Source of the DNA: JABMNT01 sp048262655
GTDB taxonomy: Bacteria > Pseudomonadota > Alphaproteobacteria > Rhodospirillales > Casp-alpha2
Assembly (NCBI GenBank): GCA_048262655.1
Contig: JBLXEY010000001.1
Coordinates: forward strand, 372,001 to 436,000
Length of the DNA: 64,000 nucleotides
Reading direction: 5' to 3'
The position numbers and the translations under genes are program-made. Within the stretch, counting starts at the first letter, position 1; every line of letters starts with the position of its first letter. Below the pieces are notes generated by a model that did not search any database, was not told the origin of the DNA, and was given only the letters and a program-made list of their open reading frames with translations. Shown here piece by piece: positions 54,789 through 62,694 of the stretch.

Positions 54789-55952
54789 ATGAAGATTACC
54801 AACATAACCATCAAACCTATGGGATACAAAAAGACAGGCAACAAAGCTGATCTAAGGTTTGATGATGAGCTTCGTGGTTTTGGTGTTCGTATATATCCAT
54901 CAGGCAGAAAGTCTTTCTTTGTTTCCTATCGTAATGCTTCAGGAACAAAGAAACGCCATACTATTGGCGACTTTGGATTGTTCACCGCGACCAACGCGAG
55001 AGGCATTGCACAGGAGATACTTGCTGACGTTAGACGTGGAGCCGATCCACAATCGGAGAAACAAGAGCTACTCGGGGAAATTACATTTGCTCAATTGGCT
55101 GAGCGATACCTGGAGCATACCAAAGACCACAAACGCAGCTGGAAAGACGATAACCAGCGTATGCGTGACCATCTGCTTCCTCATTTAGGCCACAAGAAGA
55201 TTTCTGAAATCACTTTGAGCAGTTTACAGCGCATACATCGCAATATTAAGAAGAAGAAATCGCCGGCTACAGCCAATCGGGTGGCATCATTAATTAAGCA
55301 CGTGTTTTCTTCTGCTGAGAAATGGAGCTTGGTAAAGTCTAATCCCGCTAAAAATATTTCTATGTTCCAAGAGCCTCCACCACGAGACATCGTCCTAGCT
55401 CCAGAAGATTGTCAGAAATTAATTGCTGCCTGTGACGCTGACGAAAACATTTACGCAGCCGCCTTATTTAAGTTAGCGATGTATACAGGGCGGCGAGTTG
55501 GTGAACTTCTTGGAGCCAAGTGGATCGACGTGAATGCGGACGCTGGAACACTTACATTACCGCAGACAAAAGCTGGTGAACGTCAGTTTGTTTATTTAAA
55601 CGAGTTTTCATCCTCTATATTGCGCACCCTGCCCCGTATTGAAGGTAACGAATACATCATTGCTGGTTCAGCGCCCGGGAAACCGCTCAACTTTTATAGA
55701 CGTGCTTGGACACGAATACTAAAACGTGCTGGCCTTGATCATTTTCCCCCTCATGGACTAAGACATAATTATGCAAGCACACTTATAGCTGCTGGTGTTC
55801 CATTGGAAACAGTCGGACATTTATTAGGTCATAAGAACTCTGTAACCACGCGTAAATATGCTCATCATCGTCCCGACAATCTTCAAAGAGCCGCTGAAAC
55901 ATTCACAGATGTTATTGACTTCAATTCTGAAAAAGAAAAACGTAACGGATGA
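54789..55952 (+). CDS. Tyrosine-type integrase of an integrative element
   Basis: 387 residues, P4-integrase-like, the type that targets tRNA genes. N-terminal arm-binding domain (LRFDDELRGFGVRIYPSGRKSFF), core-binding domain about 95-185, catalytic domain with Arg in GRRVGEL near 235, His322 and Arg325 in HGLRHNYAS, His in LLGHKN and Tyr357 in TRKYAHH. All catalytic residues are present, so it should be active. It inserts the element into the tRNA-Phe gene. A later AlpA/Xis-like gene (61691) may control excision. Confidence 0.95.
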   Translation: MKITNITIKPMGYKKTGNKADLRFDDELRGFGVRIYPSGRKSFFVSYRNASGTKKRHTIGDFGLFTATNARGIAQEILADVRRGADPQSEKQELLGEITFAQLAERYLEHTKDHKRSWKDDNQRMRDHLLPHLGHKKISEITLSSLQRIHRNIKKKKSPATANRVASLIKHVFSSAEKWSLVKSNPAKNISMFQEPPPRDIVLAPEDCQKLIAACDADENIYAAALFKLAMYTGRRVGELLGAKWIDVNADAGTLTLPQTKAGERQFVYLNEFSSSILRTLPRIEGNEYIIAGSAPGKPLNFYRRAWTRILKRAGLDHFPPHGLRHNYASTLIAAGVPLETVGHLLGHKNSVTTRKYAHHRPDNLQRAAETFTDVIDFNSEKEKRNG

Positions 55953-56079
55953 TGCGGTATTAGGTACATGTGGCAATCATGTTCAGTCGCTTATAAGCTG
56001 TGATGAACGTGATAACGAGGTCAATATAAGCAATCGGTAAGATAGCCCTATTTTAGGGACACACCCACATAGAAGAAAT

Positions 56080-56934
56080 TTGAAAATTGGATCAATGCAG
56101 GTGAGCAAAATTGATGGAATAAAAGCCATAAACGAAGCAGAAGTGGAGTTGATTCATCGGGGCCACTCGGTCCGCAAAGACACTGCTGAGAAAGGCAGGC
56201 AAGGCAGATTACTGTCAATCTCAACTGGAAAACACAAAACTAAAATTGAAATTCTGTATCTTTCTAAATTTCCAATTCATTTGGTTTGGCAACCAATATT
56301 TAGTGGCAGAAAAGGCGATGGCGAGTATGAAATCGCAACGCCTATACTTCGTAAAATAGTCACCGATATGGGATATAGAAATCTCGTATCTAATGAAGCC
56401 AAGAACTATCGATATGAATATAAGGATGTTGACTCAATCGAAGAAATTATTTCTTTGATCAACGAAAATGGCCAATTATTAGATTCTGTCGAACGCAAAC
56501 AAACTCCTCAGTTATTTGCTGTTGAATATGATCCCGCTCTCATTGCCAAACGATACTTCTATGCATTTAGGAATAAAGATCAGCATTTATTGGATCTTTG
56601 TCGAGACATGTTATCAGCGGATAGATTTGATTATGCAATCGCGATTAACAGGAAAACTGAAATTCGCACATACCGTGAACACCTAGTTCCATGCATCTAT
56701 TTGCACCGTGAAATTATTAGACGTATACAAAACGGGGCTACAAAGGCCGAAATTGCAAATCTTATCAAAGACAATTTGCGTATAGCATACATTAATCCTA
56801 AGGATGCCGATCACATTGATATCGAAGCGAACCTCAAGATGACGATGCCTGAAGACTGGGGATGGGGTAATTCGGTGACTGCCCGGCTAGACAAATGCAA
56901 TGTGAATTATAGAGATAATGGCGAAAATTCCTAA
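56080..56934 (+). CDS. Hypothetical protein, first gene of the nuclease operon
   Basis: 284 residues from TTG 56080, or 279 from ATG 56095; neither has a strong ribosome site. Soluble, mixed alpha/beta, charged, with no signal or membrane helix. I recognise no domain. The early segment KTKIEILYLSKFPIHLVWQPIF alternates like buried strands, and the C-terminal half is helical with KAEIANLIKDNL. It overlaps the HNH gene frame, and base composition is AT-richer than left of the tRNA scar. Candidate sensor or specificity subunit, by position only. Confidence 0.65.
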   Translation: MKIGSMQVSKIDGIKAINEAEVELIHRGHSVRKDTAEKGRQGRLLSISTGKHKTKIEILYLSKFPIHLVWQPIFSGRKGDGEYEIATPILRKIVTDMGYRNLVSNEAKNYRYEYKDVDSIEEIISLINENGQLLDSVERKQTPQLFAVEYDPALIAKRYFYAFRNKDQHLLDLCRDMLSADRFDYAIAINRKTEIRTYREHLVPCIYLHREIIRRIQNGATKAEIANLIKDNLRIAYINPKDADHIDIEANLKMTMPEDWGWGNSVTARLDKCNVNYRDNGENS

Positions 56935-56971
56935 TTTGGCCCCCCCAGAGCCTGGAAGAAGGAGAAATATT

Positions 56972-57688
56972 ATGGCACAAGGAGCGGAATGGAGCGAAAT
57001 CGAATTAGAGGCATCCGTTGATGCGTATCTAATGATGCTCAAATCGGAAACCGAAGGTATTCCATACGTAAAATCAAAGATAAATGCGGAATTACGAGAA
57101 GGACCATTAAGTAAAAGGACTAAGGGTTCCGTTGAGTTCCGTATGCAAAACATCTCTGCAGTAATGCGGGAATTAGGTATCGCCTGGATCAAAGGCTATA
57201 AGCCAGCCGCAAATGTTGGGGAACAAGTTAAAGCCAACATAAAGCGGGTAATTTTAAGACGAGACGAGATTGGTAAAGAGGCATCAAAACCTTCCGCAGA
57301 TTTTGAAGAATATGAGCGCCGTAGTCAGGCGCTTAGAAAACTTAGAACAACATCCCCAAAAGAAAAGCCAAAGGGACAGGCTAAGCCAAAGTCTAAAACT
57401 TCCTCATCAAACCAATATTTTCGTGATCCCGCAGTGCGAGCTTGGGTGTTAGAATTAAGCAATGGAAACTGTGAAGCCTGCGGAGAAGTTGCCCCGTTTA
57501 ATTCAGATGATGGCAGCGCGTTCCTCGAGACACATCACATGAAACGGTTAGCTGATGATGGACCTGATGTTGTGGAAAATGCTGTTGCTATATGCCCAAA
57601 CTGTCATCGCCGCTTGCATTACTCTGCTGACCGACAAGAATTTATGGAAATGGTATTTGAGAAAATTGATCGCCTCGAACAGTTTTGA
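56972..57688 (+). CDS. HNH endonuclease with N-terminal specificity-like domain
   Basis: 238 residues from ATG 56972, with GAAGGAG 8 nt upstream; ATG 56918 would add 18 residues. The N-terminal 90 residues (WSEIELEASVDAYLMML, SKRTKGSVEFRMQNISAVM, IKGYKPA) form a module often attached to McrA-like HNH nucleases. The HNH has CEACGE near 167, ETHHMKRL near 187 and CPNCHRRLHY near 207, so metal ligands and catalytic His look intact. Family members cut DNA, some only when it is modified. Stop overlaps the next start. Confidence 0.85.
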   Translation: MAQGAEWSEIELEASVDAYLMMLKSETEGIPYVKSKINAELREGPLSKRTKGSVEFRMQNISAVMRELGIAWIKGYKPAANVGEQVKANIKRVILRRDEIGKEASKPSADFEEYERRSQALRKLRTTSPKEKPKGQAKPKSKTSSSNQYFRDPAVRAWVLELSNGNCEACGEVAPFNSDDGSAFLETHHMKRLADDGPDVVENAVAICPNCHRRLHYSADRQEFMEMVFEKIDRLEQF

Positions 57689-58191
57689 TGAGTTTTTTGG
57701 GGCACAGTCACACTACCCAGCCGCAAGCGGGTGGAAGGACAAGAAGTATTTCAAGATTAGAAAAACATACACTGAATGGTGCGATACTAGTTTTGGCGCT
57801 ACTAATTGTCAGTTCTAACGCCCTTGCTGCTGAACTATCAGGCAAAGTCACTCATGTTCGCGACGGAGATACAATTGAAGTCGGTAAAATACCAATAAGA
57901 CTGAACGGCGTTTCAGCACCAGAACTGAAAGAACCTCTTGGTCAAAATTCCAAAACATTTATGAAACAACTTGTCCTTGGCAAAAATGTCCGTTGTGATT
58001 TGAACGGTGAAAAGACCTATGATCGGTTCGTTGGCAGATGTTACCTAAACAATAAGGACATCGGGATTAGTGTAATTGAAGTTGGATTAGCAATTGACTG
58101 CCCAAGGTATTCAAACGGCTTGTATGCAGATCACGAAACAGTGGAAGCCAAACAAACAATCAAGTTACCAAAATACTGTGTAAAGAAATAA
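57688..58191 (+). CDS. Exported staphylococcal-nuclease-like (SNase) protein
   Basis: 167 residues from ATG 57688, overlapping the HNH stop by 1 nt. A 28-residue polar leader precedes a hydrophobic signal segment (LNGAILVLALLIVSSNALA), so export or membrane anchoring is likely. SNase motifs are present: VRDGDTIEV (metal Asp), IRLNGVSAPELKEP (Arg and Glu) and YDRFVGRCY (second Arg). A hairpin repeat related to 61340-61368 lies in the leader codons, which may mean that the N-terminus was rebuilt by insertion. Confidence 0.8.
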   Translation: MSFLGHSHTTQPQAGGRTRSISRLEKHTLNGAILVLALLIVSSNALAAELSGKVTHVRDGDTIEVGKIPIRLNGVSAPELKEPLGQNSKTFMKQLVLGKNVRCDLNGEKTYDRFVGRCYLNNKDIGISVIEVGLAIDCPRYSNGLYADHETVEAKQTIKLPKYCVKK

Positions 58192-58194
58192 TGG

Positions 58195-59217
58195 ATGACT
58201 GAGTTCCACCTCATAGAACCAACACTGACAAACTATTATCGTGGGATCATCCTGTTTGGCGCAAACGTTGCCTCCTATAAATTCGCGCTGGGTAAATCAT
58301 TATTAGAATTAGCAAACACCAACGACGATTTAATCCCCATTGAATTGTTGGCAGATCACTTCTCTGCACATGTGGCAGATCATATTAAACACACACCAAA
58401 ACAAAGCACTCGTAATGGCAAGGTCCGTTACTTTGATCTTTGTGAACAATATAACCAAGGTGAAGCCACAAAAGATGATCTTGTTTCATATACCGTAAAG
58501 AACGCATTTAACGATGTGATCGATAGGTTCCATATCATCAACGGCCAAGAAGTTGATAAACGGTTCTATGTGGATGAACGTAAGTCCAACAAAGGCATCA
58601 GACTTACCAATGAATTACAACAGTTGGTTCTAGAATATGACGGCAATGATATAACGCCTGAAATAGAAGCTAGATGGCGGTTGGTAGAAACAGCATGGGG
58701 ATTAAAACTTTCTCGCAACCTTGTTGCTGTTGGACATGATGCCGATACCGGTGAGTTTCTTGTAAATCAGAACAATCGCCGTAAAGCCGTTACATCCAGC
58801 AGAGATGCATTAAACGGATACCAACGTGGCAAATGTTTCTTCTGCTATGACAAAATATCAATTAGGCAAAACCACCCTGATATCGCCCATGTTGATCATT
58901 TCTTTCCGCATATACTAAAGAGTGAAGGAATTGGTGAATTAATTAACGGTGTTTGGAACCTCGTATTGTCTTGCCCAACTTGTAACGGCAGCGCAGAGAA
59001 AGGTGCTAAAGTCCCTGCTCCAGTACTTGTGGAAAGATTAAACCGTCGGAACGAATATTTAGTTGAGAGCAATCACCCATTAAAAGAAACTATCATTCTT
59101 CAAACGGGTAAAACCAAACAAGCGCGTCATAGCTTCCTGCAGGACAAACTTAACATTGCCCGAAATGCGCTTCATCATGTTTGGCAACCAGAACCAAAAG
59201 GAAATCCAACTTTCTAA
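58195..59217 (+). CDS. HNH endonuclease-domain protein, 340 residues
   Basis: Starts 3 nt after the SNase stop. Residues 1-200 form an N-terminal domain opening TNYYRGIILFGANVASYKFA. The HNH is at about 210-265: CFFCYDK, HVDHFFPH and NGVWNLVLSCPTCN, with both Cys pairs and the His/Asn residues. The C-terminal 75 residues are basic and helical. Nuclease activity is likely from the motifs; the N-terminal domain probably chooses the target or trigger. The HIT gene starts on its stop codon (TAATG). Confidence 0.85.
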   Translation: MTEFHLIEPTLTNYYRGIILFGANVASYKFALGKSLLELANTNDDLIPIELLADHFSAHVADHIKHTPKQSTRNGKVRYFDLCEQYNQGEATKDDLVSYTVKNAFNDVIDRFHIINGQEVDKRFYVDERKSNKGIRLTNELQQLVLEYDGNDITPEIEARWRLVETAWGLKLSRNLVAVGHDADTGEFLVNQNNRRKAVTSSRDALNGYQRGKCFFCYDKISIRQNHPDIAHVDHFFPHILKSEGIGELINGVWNLVLSCPTCNGSAEKGAKVPAPVLVERLNRRNEYLVESNHPLKETIILQTGKTKQARHSFLQDKLNIARNALHHVWQPEPKGNPTF

Positions 59218-59600
59218 TGTCTGATATTATTCAATGCCATTTCTGTGAATTAACAGAAGATCGAATTATAAATCAAACGGAAACTTGCGTGGTGATCCAC
59301 GATCTATATCCAGTGACTCCACTCCATACACTCATCATCACTAAACGTCATGTTGCATCTTATTTCGATTTGAACGCACAGGAACGCAAAGACGTGGAAC
59401 AGTTAATTGACGATCACCGTTTAAAGATTTTAGAAGAAGACGAAACCGTTTCAGGATTTAACATTGGTATCAATTGTGGTGAAGATGCTGGTCAGACCGT
59501 GATGCACTGCCATGTGCATCTTATACCACGTAGGAAGGGTGATATTGAAAATCCAAGAGGCGGTGTTCGTGGTGTAATTCCTGATAAACGTGTTTACTGA
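59217..59600 (+). CDS. HIT-family nucleotide hydrolase/transferase
   Basis: 127 residues from ATG 59217, which shares a base with the HNH stop. Histidine-triad protein with a complete HCHVHLIPR active site near residue 100. An N-terminal CHFC pair and the C-terminal RGGVRGVIPDK are features of HIT proteins found beside other element genes. HIT enzymes cleave or transfer nucleoside monophosphates from dinucleotides or adenylated molecules. In this operon it might make or remove a nucleotide signal or an AMP tag, but that is conjecture. Confidence 0.9.
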   Translation: MSDIIQCHFCELTEDRIINQTETCVVIHDLYPVTPLHTLIITKRHVASYFDLNAQERKDVEQLIDDHRLKILEEDETVSGFNIGINCGEDAGQTVMHCHVHLIPRRKGDIENPRGGVRGVIPDKRVY

Positions 59601-59616
59601 ACAGGTCTTTAAGTCG

Positions 59617-61053
59617 ATGAGCGATATAGTTTTCACAGATTTAAAAGGTGCAGCAGGACTAGCAGATTATATTGCTCGGAGTTATGATGTAGCTCCTCAG
59701 GTCAATCAAAACAGTATCTTAATTAACGCTACCGATGCAGCGAGACTTGTTCCCGGCGATGCACTAATACGCAAACCTCAGTATAATCTGAGTGAGCGTA
59801 GTCTCTCCGAAATCGCATCTAATATGTTCGATCAAATACCTCCTGATTTACTAGCCCACCAGCCCCCTCCACCAGACGACGGAATCACAATCCCACCAAA
59901 CCGAGGGGTTTTATCTGATCTTATCCATATGAACAGCTTACTGGCTGTCGTACCCAACAAACAGATTTTAGAAGTTATTGAGAATAAATTGCTCCCGTTA
60001 ATGATTGATGGTTACAATGCTTCTTTTGTAACTGGTGTTGCTCTTGAGACTGGAGCGCAGCAGCAAGCAATCTCCATCACTAAAATTGCACTTTTATCAT
60101 CAAGGTATGATCAGGACGAAGTACGCACTCTCGTTGCAAGTCACGGTGCGATGTCAGGAGCACTTCCAAATTCTTTAGAATATCTCGCCTACATTGATTG
60201 TTTAACTCGTCTCTCTCCCATTTTTATGACACTCCCCAGCTTTCGATCAGGATGCAGCTGGCACTTTCAAGGTGATGCCATGTGGCAATTTAATGGGGCA
60301 TTGGTAAACAGTGAATTGTCTCAATTCTCTCAATCAATTAATCCTCTAGCGGAGGATGCCCATTTGTTTGGTTTTCATGGGTTAAAACGAATGAACGAAG
60401 AAAATGTTTGGCGCTACCTAAAAATAGTAATTGAAGGTGTAAATAGACTAATTGAATTTATGAATGATTTTCGTAATTTTACTGATGCGAATGGACACGT
60501 TGATCTACTCAAAAAGACACAAACGTACTCTGCCATACGTTTGATTTTCGCTGACATAGCCGCGATAAATTTATCAACAGAATCTCACAGCCGCATTAGT
60601 CATAGTATGTCAGCACTGGATAAATTTTCGAACTTAAAAGTAATCCTAGGGAGTGTGCCGTTATCTGAAGCACAAGCTATGCAGGGATTGGCATCAAATT
60701 CACAACGAGTGGAATTAATACGTATAACTGAGAGCACCTTATCGCAATTATACCCAGAATTATGCGAATCACTTAAAACTGTAATGGATCGATGTTTTGA
60801 TGAACTCCATACGCACCTTGGAGAACAATCATCTGCAGCAAGAGAATCTGAAACGGAACGACTAAATCGACTATGGAGCCAAAGAAACATTCGCCATGGC
60901 TCGTTTTTACGCAGAAATCAGTTTGAATCGTTATTCTTTGAGTCTTCAGGTACAGTTCCAGTAACGATTTCTTCGCTACCAATTATATTGATGCTGGGTA
61001 TGATCCTTTCTCCGGAAGAATTTTTACAGTTTGTTCCCTCGTTTGAAAATTAG
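59617..61053 (+). CDS. Hypothetical protein, last complete gene of the nuclease operon
   Basis: 478 residues from ATG 59617 (CAGG 9-10 nt upstream); a GTG at 59590 overlapping the HIT gene is possible. Mostly helical, no signal peptide. One weak hydrophobic stretch at the C-terminus (VTISSLPIILMLGMILS) could be a buried helix or a membrane anchor. A Pro-rich linker (HQPPPPDDGITIPP) near residue 85 separates a small N-terminal domain from a large helical body. I recognise no family. Its coupling to HIT and HNH suggests a shared pathway. Confidence 0.65.
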   Translation: MSDIVFTDLKGAAGLADYIARSYDVAPQVNQNSILINATDAARLVPGDALIRKPQYNLSERSLSEIASNMFDQIPPDLLAHQPPPPDDGITIPPNRGVLSDLIHMNSLLAVVPNKQILEVIENKLLPLMIDGYNASFVTGVALETGAQQQAISITKIALLSSRYDQDEVRTLVASHGAMSGALPNSLEYLAYIDCLTRLSPIFMTLPSFRSGCSWHFQGDAMWQFNGALVNSELSQFSQSINPLAEDAHLFGFHGLKRMNEENVWRYLKIVIEGVNRLIEFMNDFRNFTDANGHVDLLKKTQTYSAIRLIFADIAAINLSTESHSRISHSMSALDKFSNLKVILGSVPLSEAQAMQGLASNSQRVELIRITESTLSQLYPELCESLKTVMDRCFDELHTHLGEQSSAARESETERLNRLWSQRNIRHGSFLRRNQFESLFFESSGTVPVTISSLPIILMLGMILSPEEFLQFVPSFEN

Positions 61054-61168
61054 AGCCTTATGACTGTTATTAAGATTGCACGAGATAAGCTAAAACAGAG
61101 TTTCAGGAAAATATTTCAGCCATTCCCCATTCGCGTTTTGAGTCTAATCCTGAAAAGCGTATTTATTG

Positions 61169-61306
61169 ATGCCTATATCTGAAATTACCAATCCAATTGT
61201 TCTATATTCCCGTTCTGCTGTTCTGACTAAATCCTGTCCTGTACCGCAAGAGCCGGGTAAGGAAGCACCCATAGCAAATGAAGATAACCAACAAAGACGG
61301 ATGTAA
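61169..61306 (+). pseudogene. Truncated N-terminus resembling a GIY-YIG nuclease
   Basis: ATG 61169 to TAA 61306, 45 codons, no good ribosome site. It reads SRSAVLTKSCPVPQEPG, which matches the typical lead-in (SRAEVL-x-x-PSPVP-x-x-PG) just before the GIY-type strand of many small bacterial GIY-YIG proteins. The expected VYAWYF and the catalytic remainder are absent; unrelated residues and a stop follow. Either a deletion remnant or a chance resemblance. Confidence 0.4.
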
Positions 61307-61380
61307 AGCGTGATTGGTAAATCTACTCTAATGCAGAGCACACTACCCGCCGTAAACGGGTGTAAGGGGGAGTTAGGAAA

Positions 61381-61399
61381 CGTTATATATCATATAACG
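61381..61399. promoter_or_regulatory. Inverted repeat CGTTATAT-ATC-ATATAACG
   Basis: Perfect 8-bp arms around 3 nt, in AT-rich DNA 290 nt upstream of the AlpA-like gene. The short loop favours a dimeric-protein operator over an RNA hairpin. Candidate repressor site for the element's right-hand module. Confidence 0.4.
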
Positions 61400-61690
61400 A
61401 TAATGTAGGAACTTAGAATTTACATACAACACTTATTAATATTTATAACTAATATTGCAAGATTTACTGTATTAGTTAAATTTTATGCTTAAGTTGTGTG
61501 TCACGTTATTTGTCTTTACTATGTAATATGATTCCTTTATATTGCTTCTTACCCATTTGAATGGTCGGCGATTTCTGACTTTTGGGGCTTTCTCCTTAAT
61601 GGCGTCCGGAGTGGCTCACACCTTGATTAACATCGGGGCGTGGGCTGTTTGTTTATGGCTACATGCCTCCTATAGATGGAAAGCAAAACC

Positions 61691-61939
61691 ATGACCGACA
61701 ATGACAACGTTACAACTCCCCAACCACTCCTGCCGTTGCCAGCCAACGATGAGACACTGATCACCAGATCAAACTTGCCACAATACATACCTGTTGCCAC
61801 TCAGACCCTAGCCAGATGGGCTGTAGAAGGCCAAGGACCACGCTTCATTAAGATAGGGCGGCGGTTGGTAGCCTACAAGGTTGGAGACATTCGTGAGTGG
61901 CTTCAGGGGCAGTCCCGACAGAACACAATAAATCCATGA
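61691..61939 (+). CDS. AlpA/excisionase-like helix-turn-helix protein
   Basis: 82 residues from ATG 61691 with GGAAAG 7 nt before it; ATG 61676 is an alternative. MerR-like winged helix of the excisionase type: YIPVATQTLARWAVEGQGP (helix-turn-helix) and FIKIGRRLVAYKVGDIREWL (wing and last helix). In P4-like elements such proteins switch on the integrase or direct excision. It opens the replication module of the element. Confidence 0.85.
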   Translation: MTDNDNVTTPQPLLPLPANDETLITRSNLPQYIPVATQTLARWAVEGQGPRFIKIGRRLVAYKVGDIREWLQGQSRQNTINP

Positions 61940-62067
61940 TAACCTTTATTTATAGGAGCTTAACTCATTGATTTTAAACTATTATTCTGTCCGAAAAGTC
62001 ATTAATACCCGACATTTGGTTCTTGATCCAAGTACGGCATGTCAACCAGTCACGACATTAGGTTCCT

Positions 62068-62628
62068 ATGCCACGGCATCAGCGTAATGACCTTGAACCT
62101 GAAATCCTGTTGTCAGATACCAACGAACAACAACGATTGGTAACCAGTGTTATCGACGGAGATAACTACCGTGCATTGGTCTACGACCGTAATCAAGCAA
62201 TCGGTAGAGAAAGCCGCCTTTACCTATTTGGTACATTGGATACACGTCTTCAAGCATGTCGTGATGACGGAGTTAAAATTGATGAAGGGCTTTTGAACTT
62301 CATGATACGACAATGTGATTTAGCTGAAGTTCGTATAAAGAAAGACGCCAGCCGCGAACCCATAATACAAGACGGATTAACGGTTAACCGTCTCGTTCGT
62401 GTTGGTTGCAGAATACGTATGACACAAGACCAAATAGCTAAACAATACCGCCTATCACGACAAACAGTGAATCAGCAAATAGCGTTATTTCGTAAATGGT
62501 ACTTCATCGTGAACTATGGACGAGGATGGTACGAGTTCGATGCAAACCTTTGTTGGAGCGGGAATTTAGCAATCTGCGCTGCTTATAGAGAGGTCCAACA
62601 TAACAATGATGAGACGGAAATTCTGTAA
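62068..62628 (+). CDS. Winged-helix protein resembling RepL-type replication initiators
   Basis: 186 residues. The C-terminal third has a helix-turn-helix (MTQDQIAKQYRLSRQTVNQQI) followed by a wing ending FDANLCWSGN, similar in order to plasmid RepL proteins. The N-terminal two thirds carry no domain I know. Its place between an AlpA-like gene and a primase supports a replication role. A transcription regulator is the alternative. Confidence 0.6.
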   Translation: MPRHQRNDLEPEILLSDTNEQQRLVTSVIDGDNYRALVYDRNQAIGRESRLYLFGTLDTRLQACRDDGVKIDEGLLNFMIRQCDLAEVRIKKDASREPIIQDGLTVNRLVRVGCRIRMTQDQIAKQYRLSRQTVNQQIALFRKWYFIVNYGRGWYEFDANLCWSGNLAICAAYREVQHNNDETEIL

Positions 62629-62642
62629 CGGTATATCTGCCC

Positions 62643-62660
62643 TTATTCCGTATGGAATAA
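62643..62660. promoter_or_regulatory. Inverted repeat TTATTCC-GTAT-GGAATAA before the primase gene
   Basis: Perfect 7-bp arms around 4 nt, 35 nt before the primase ATG and 15 nt after the upstream stop. Could be an operator or a replication-initiator site. AAGGAAG right before the ATG is the ribosome site. Confidence 0.4.
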
Positions 62661-62694
62661 ATGAACACACACCCCTAGGGTATAAGGAAGAAAG

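Larger units (their letters stand above)
61054..61690. other. Region after the nuclease operon, mostly noncoding
   Basis: 637 nt with a truncated GIY-YIG-like start (61169-61306), a hairpin repeat at 61340-61368 related to 57711-57740, and a perfect inverted repeat at 61381-61399. From about 61400 to 61560 it is AT-rich. It should hold the promoter for the AlpA-like gene. Confidence 0.5.

Noticed and set aside
55858..56040. Short frame over the integrase 3' end
   Set aside because: Mostly a shadow of the integrase gene in another frame.
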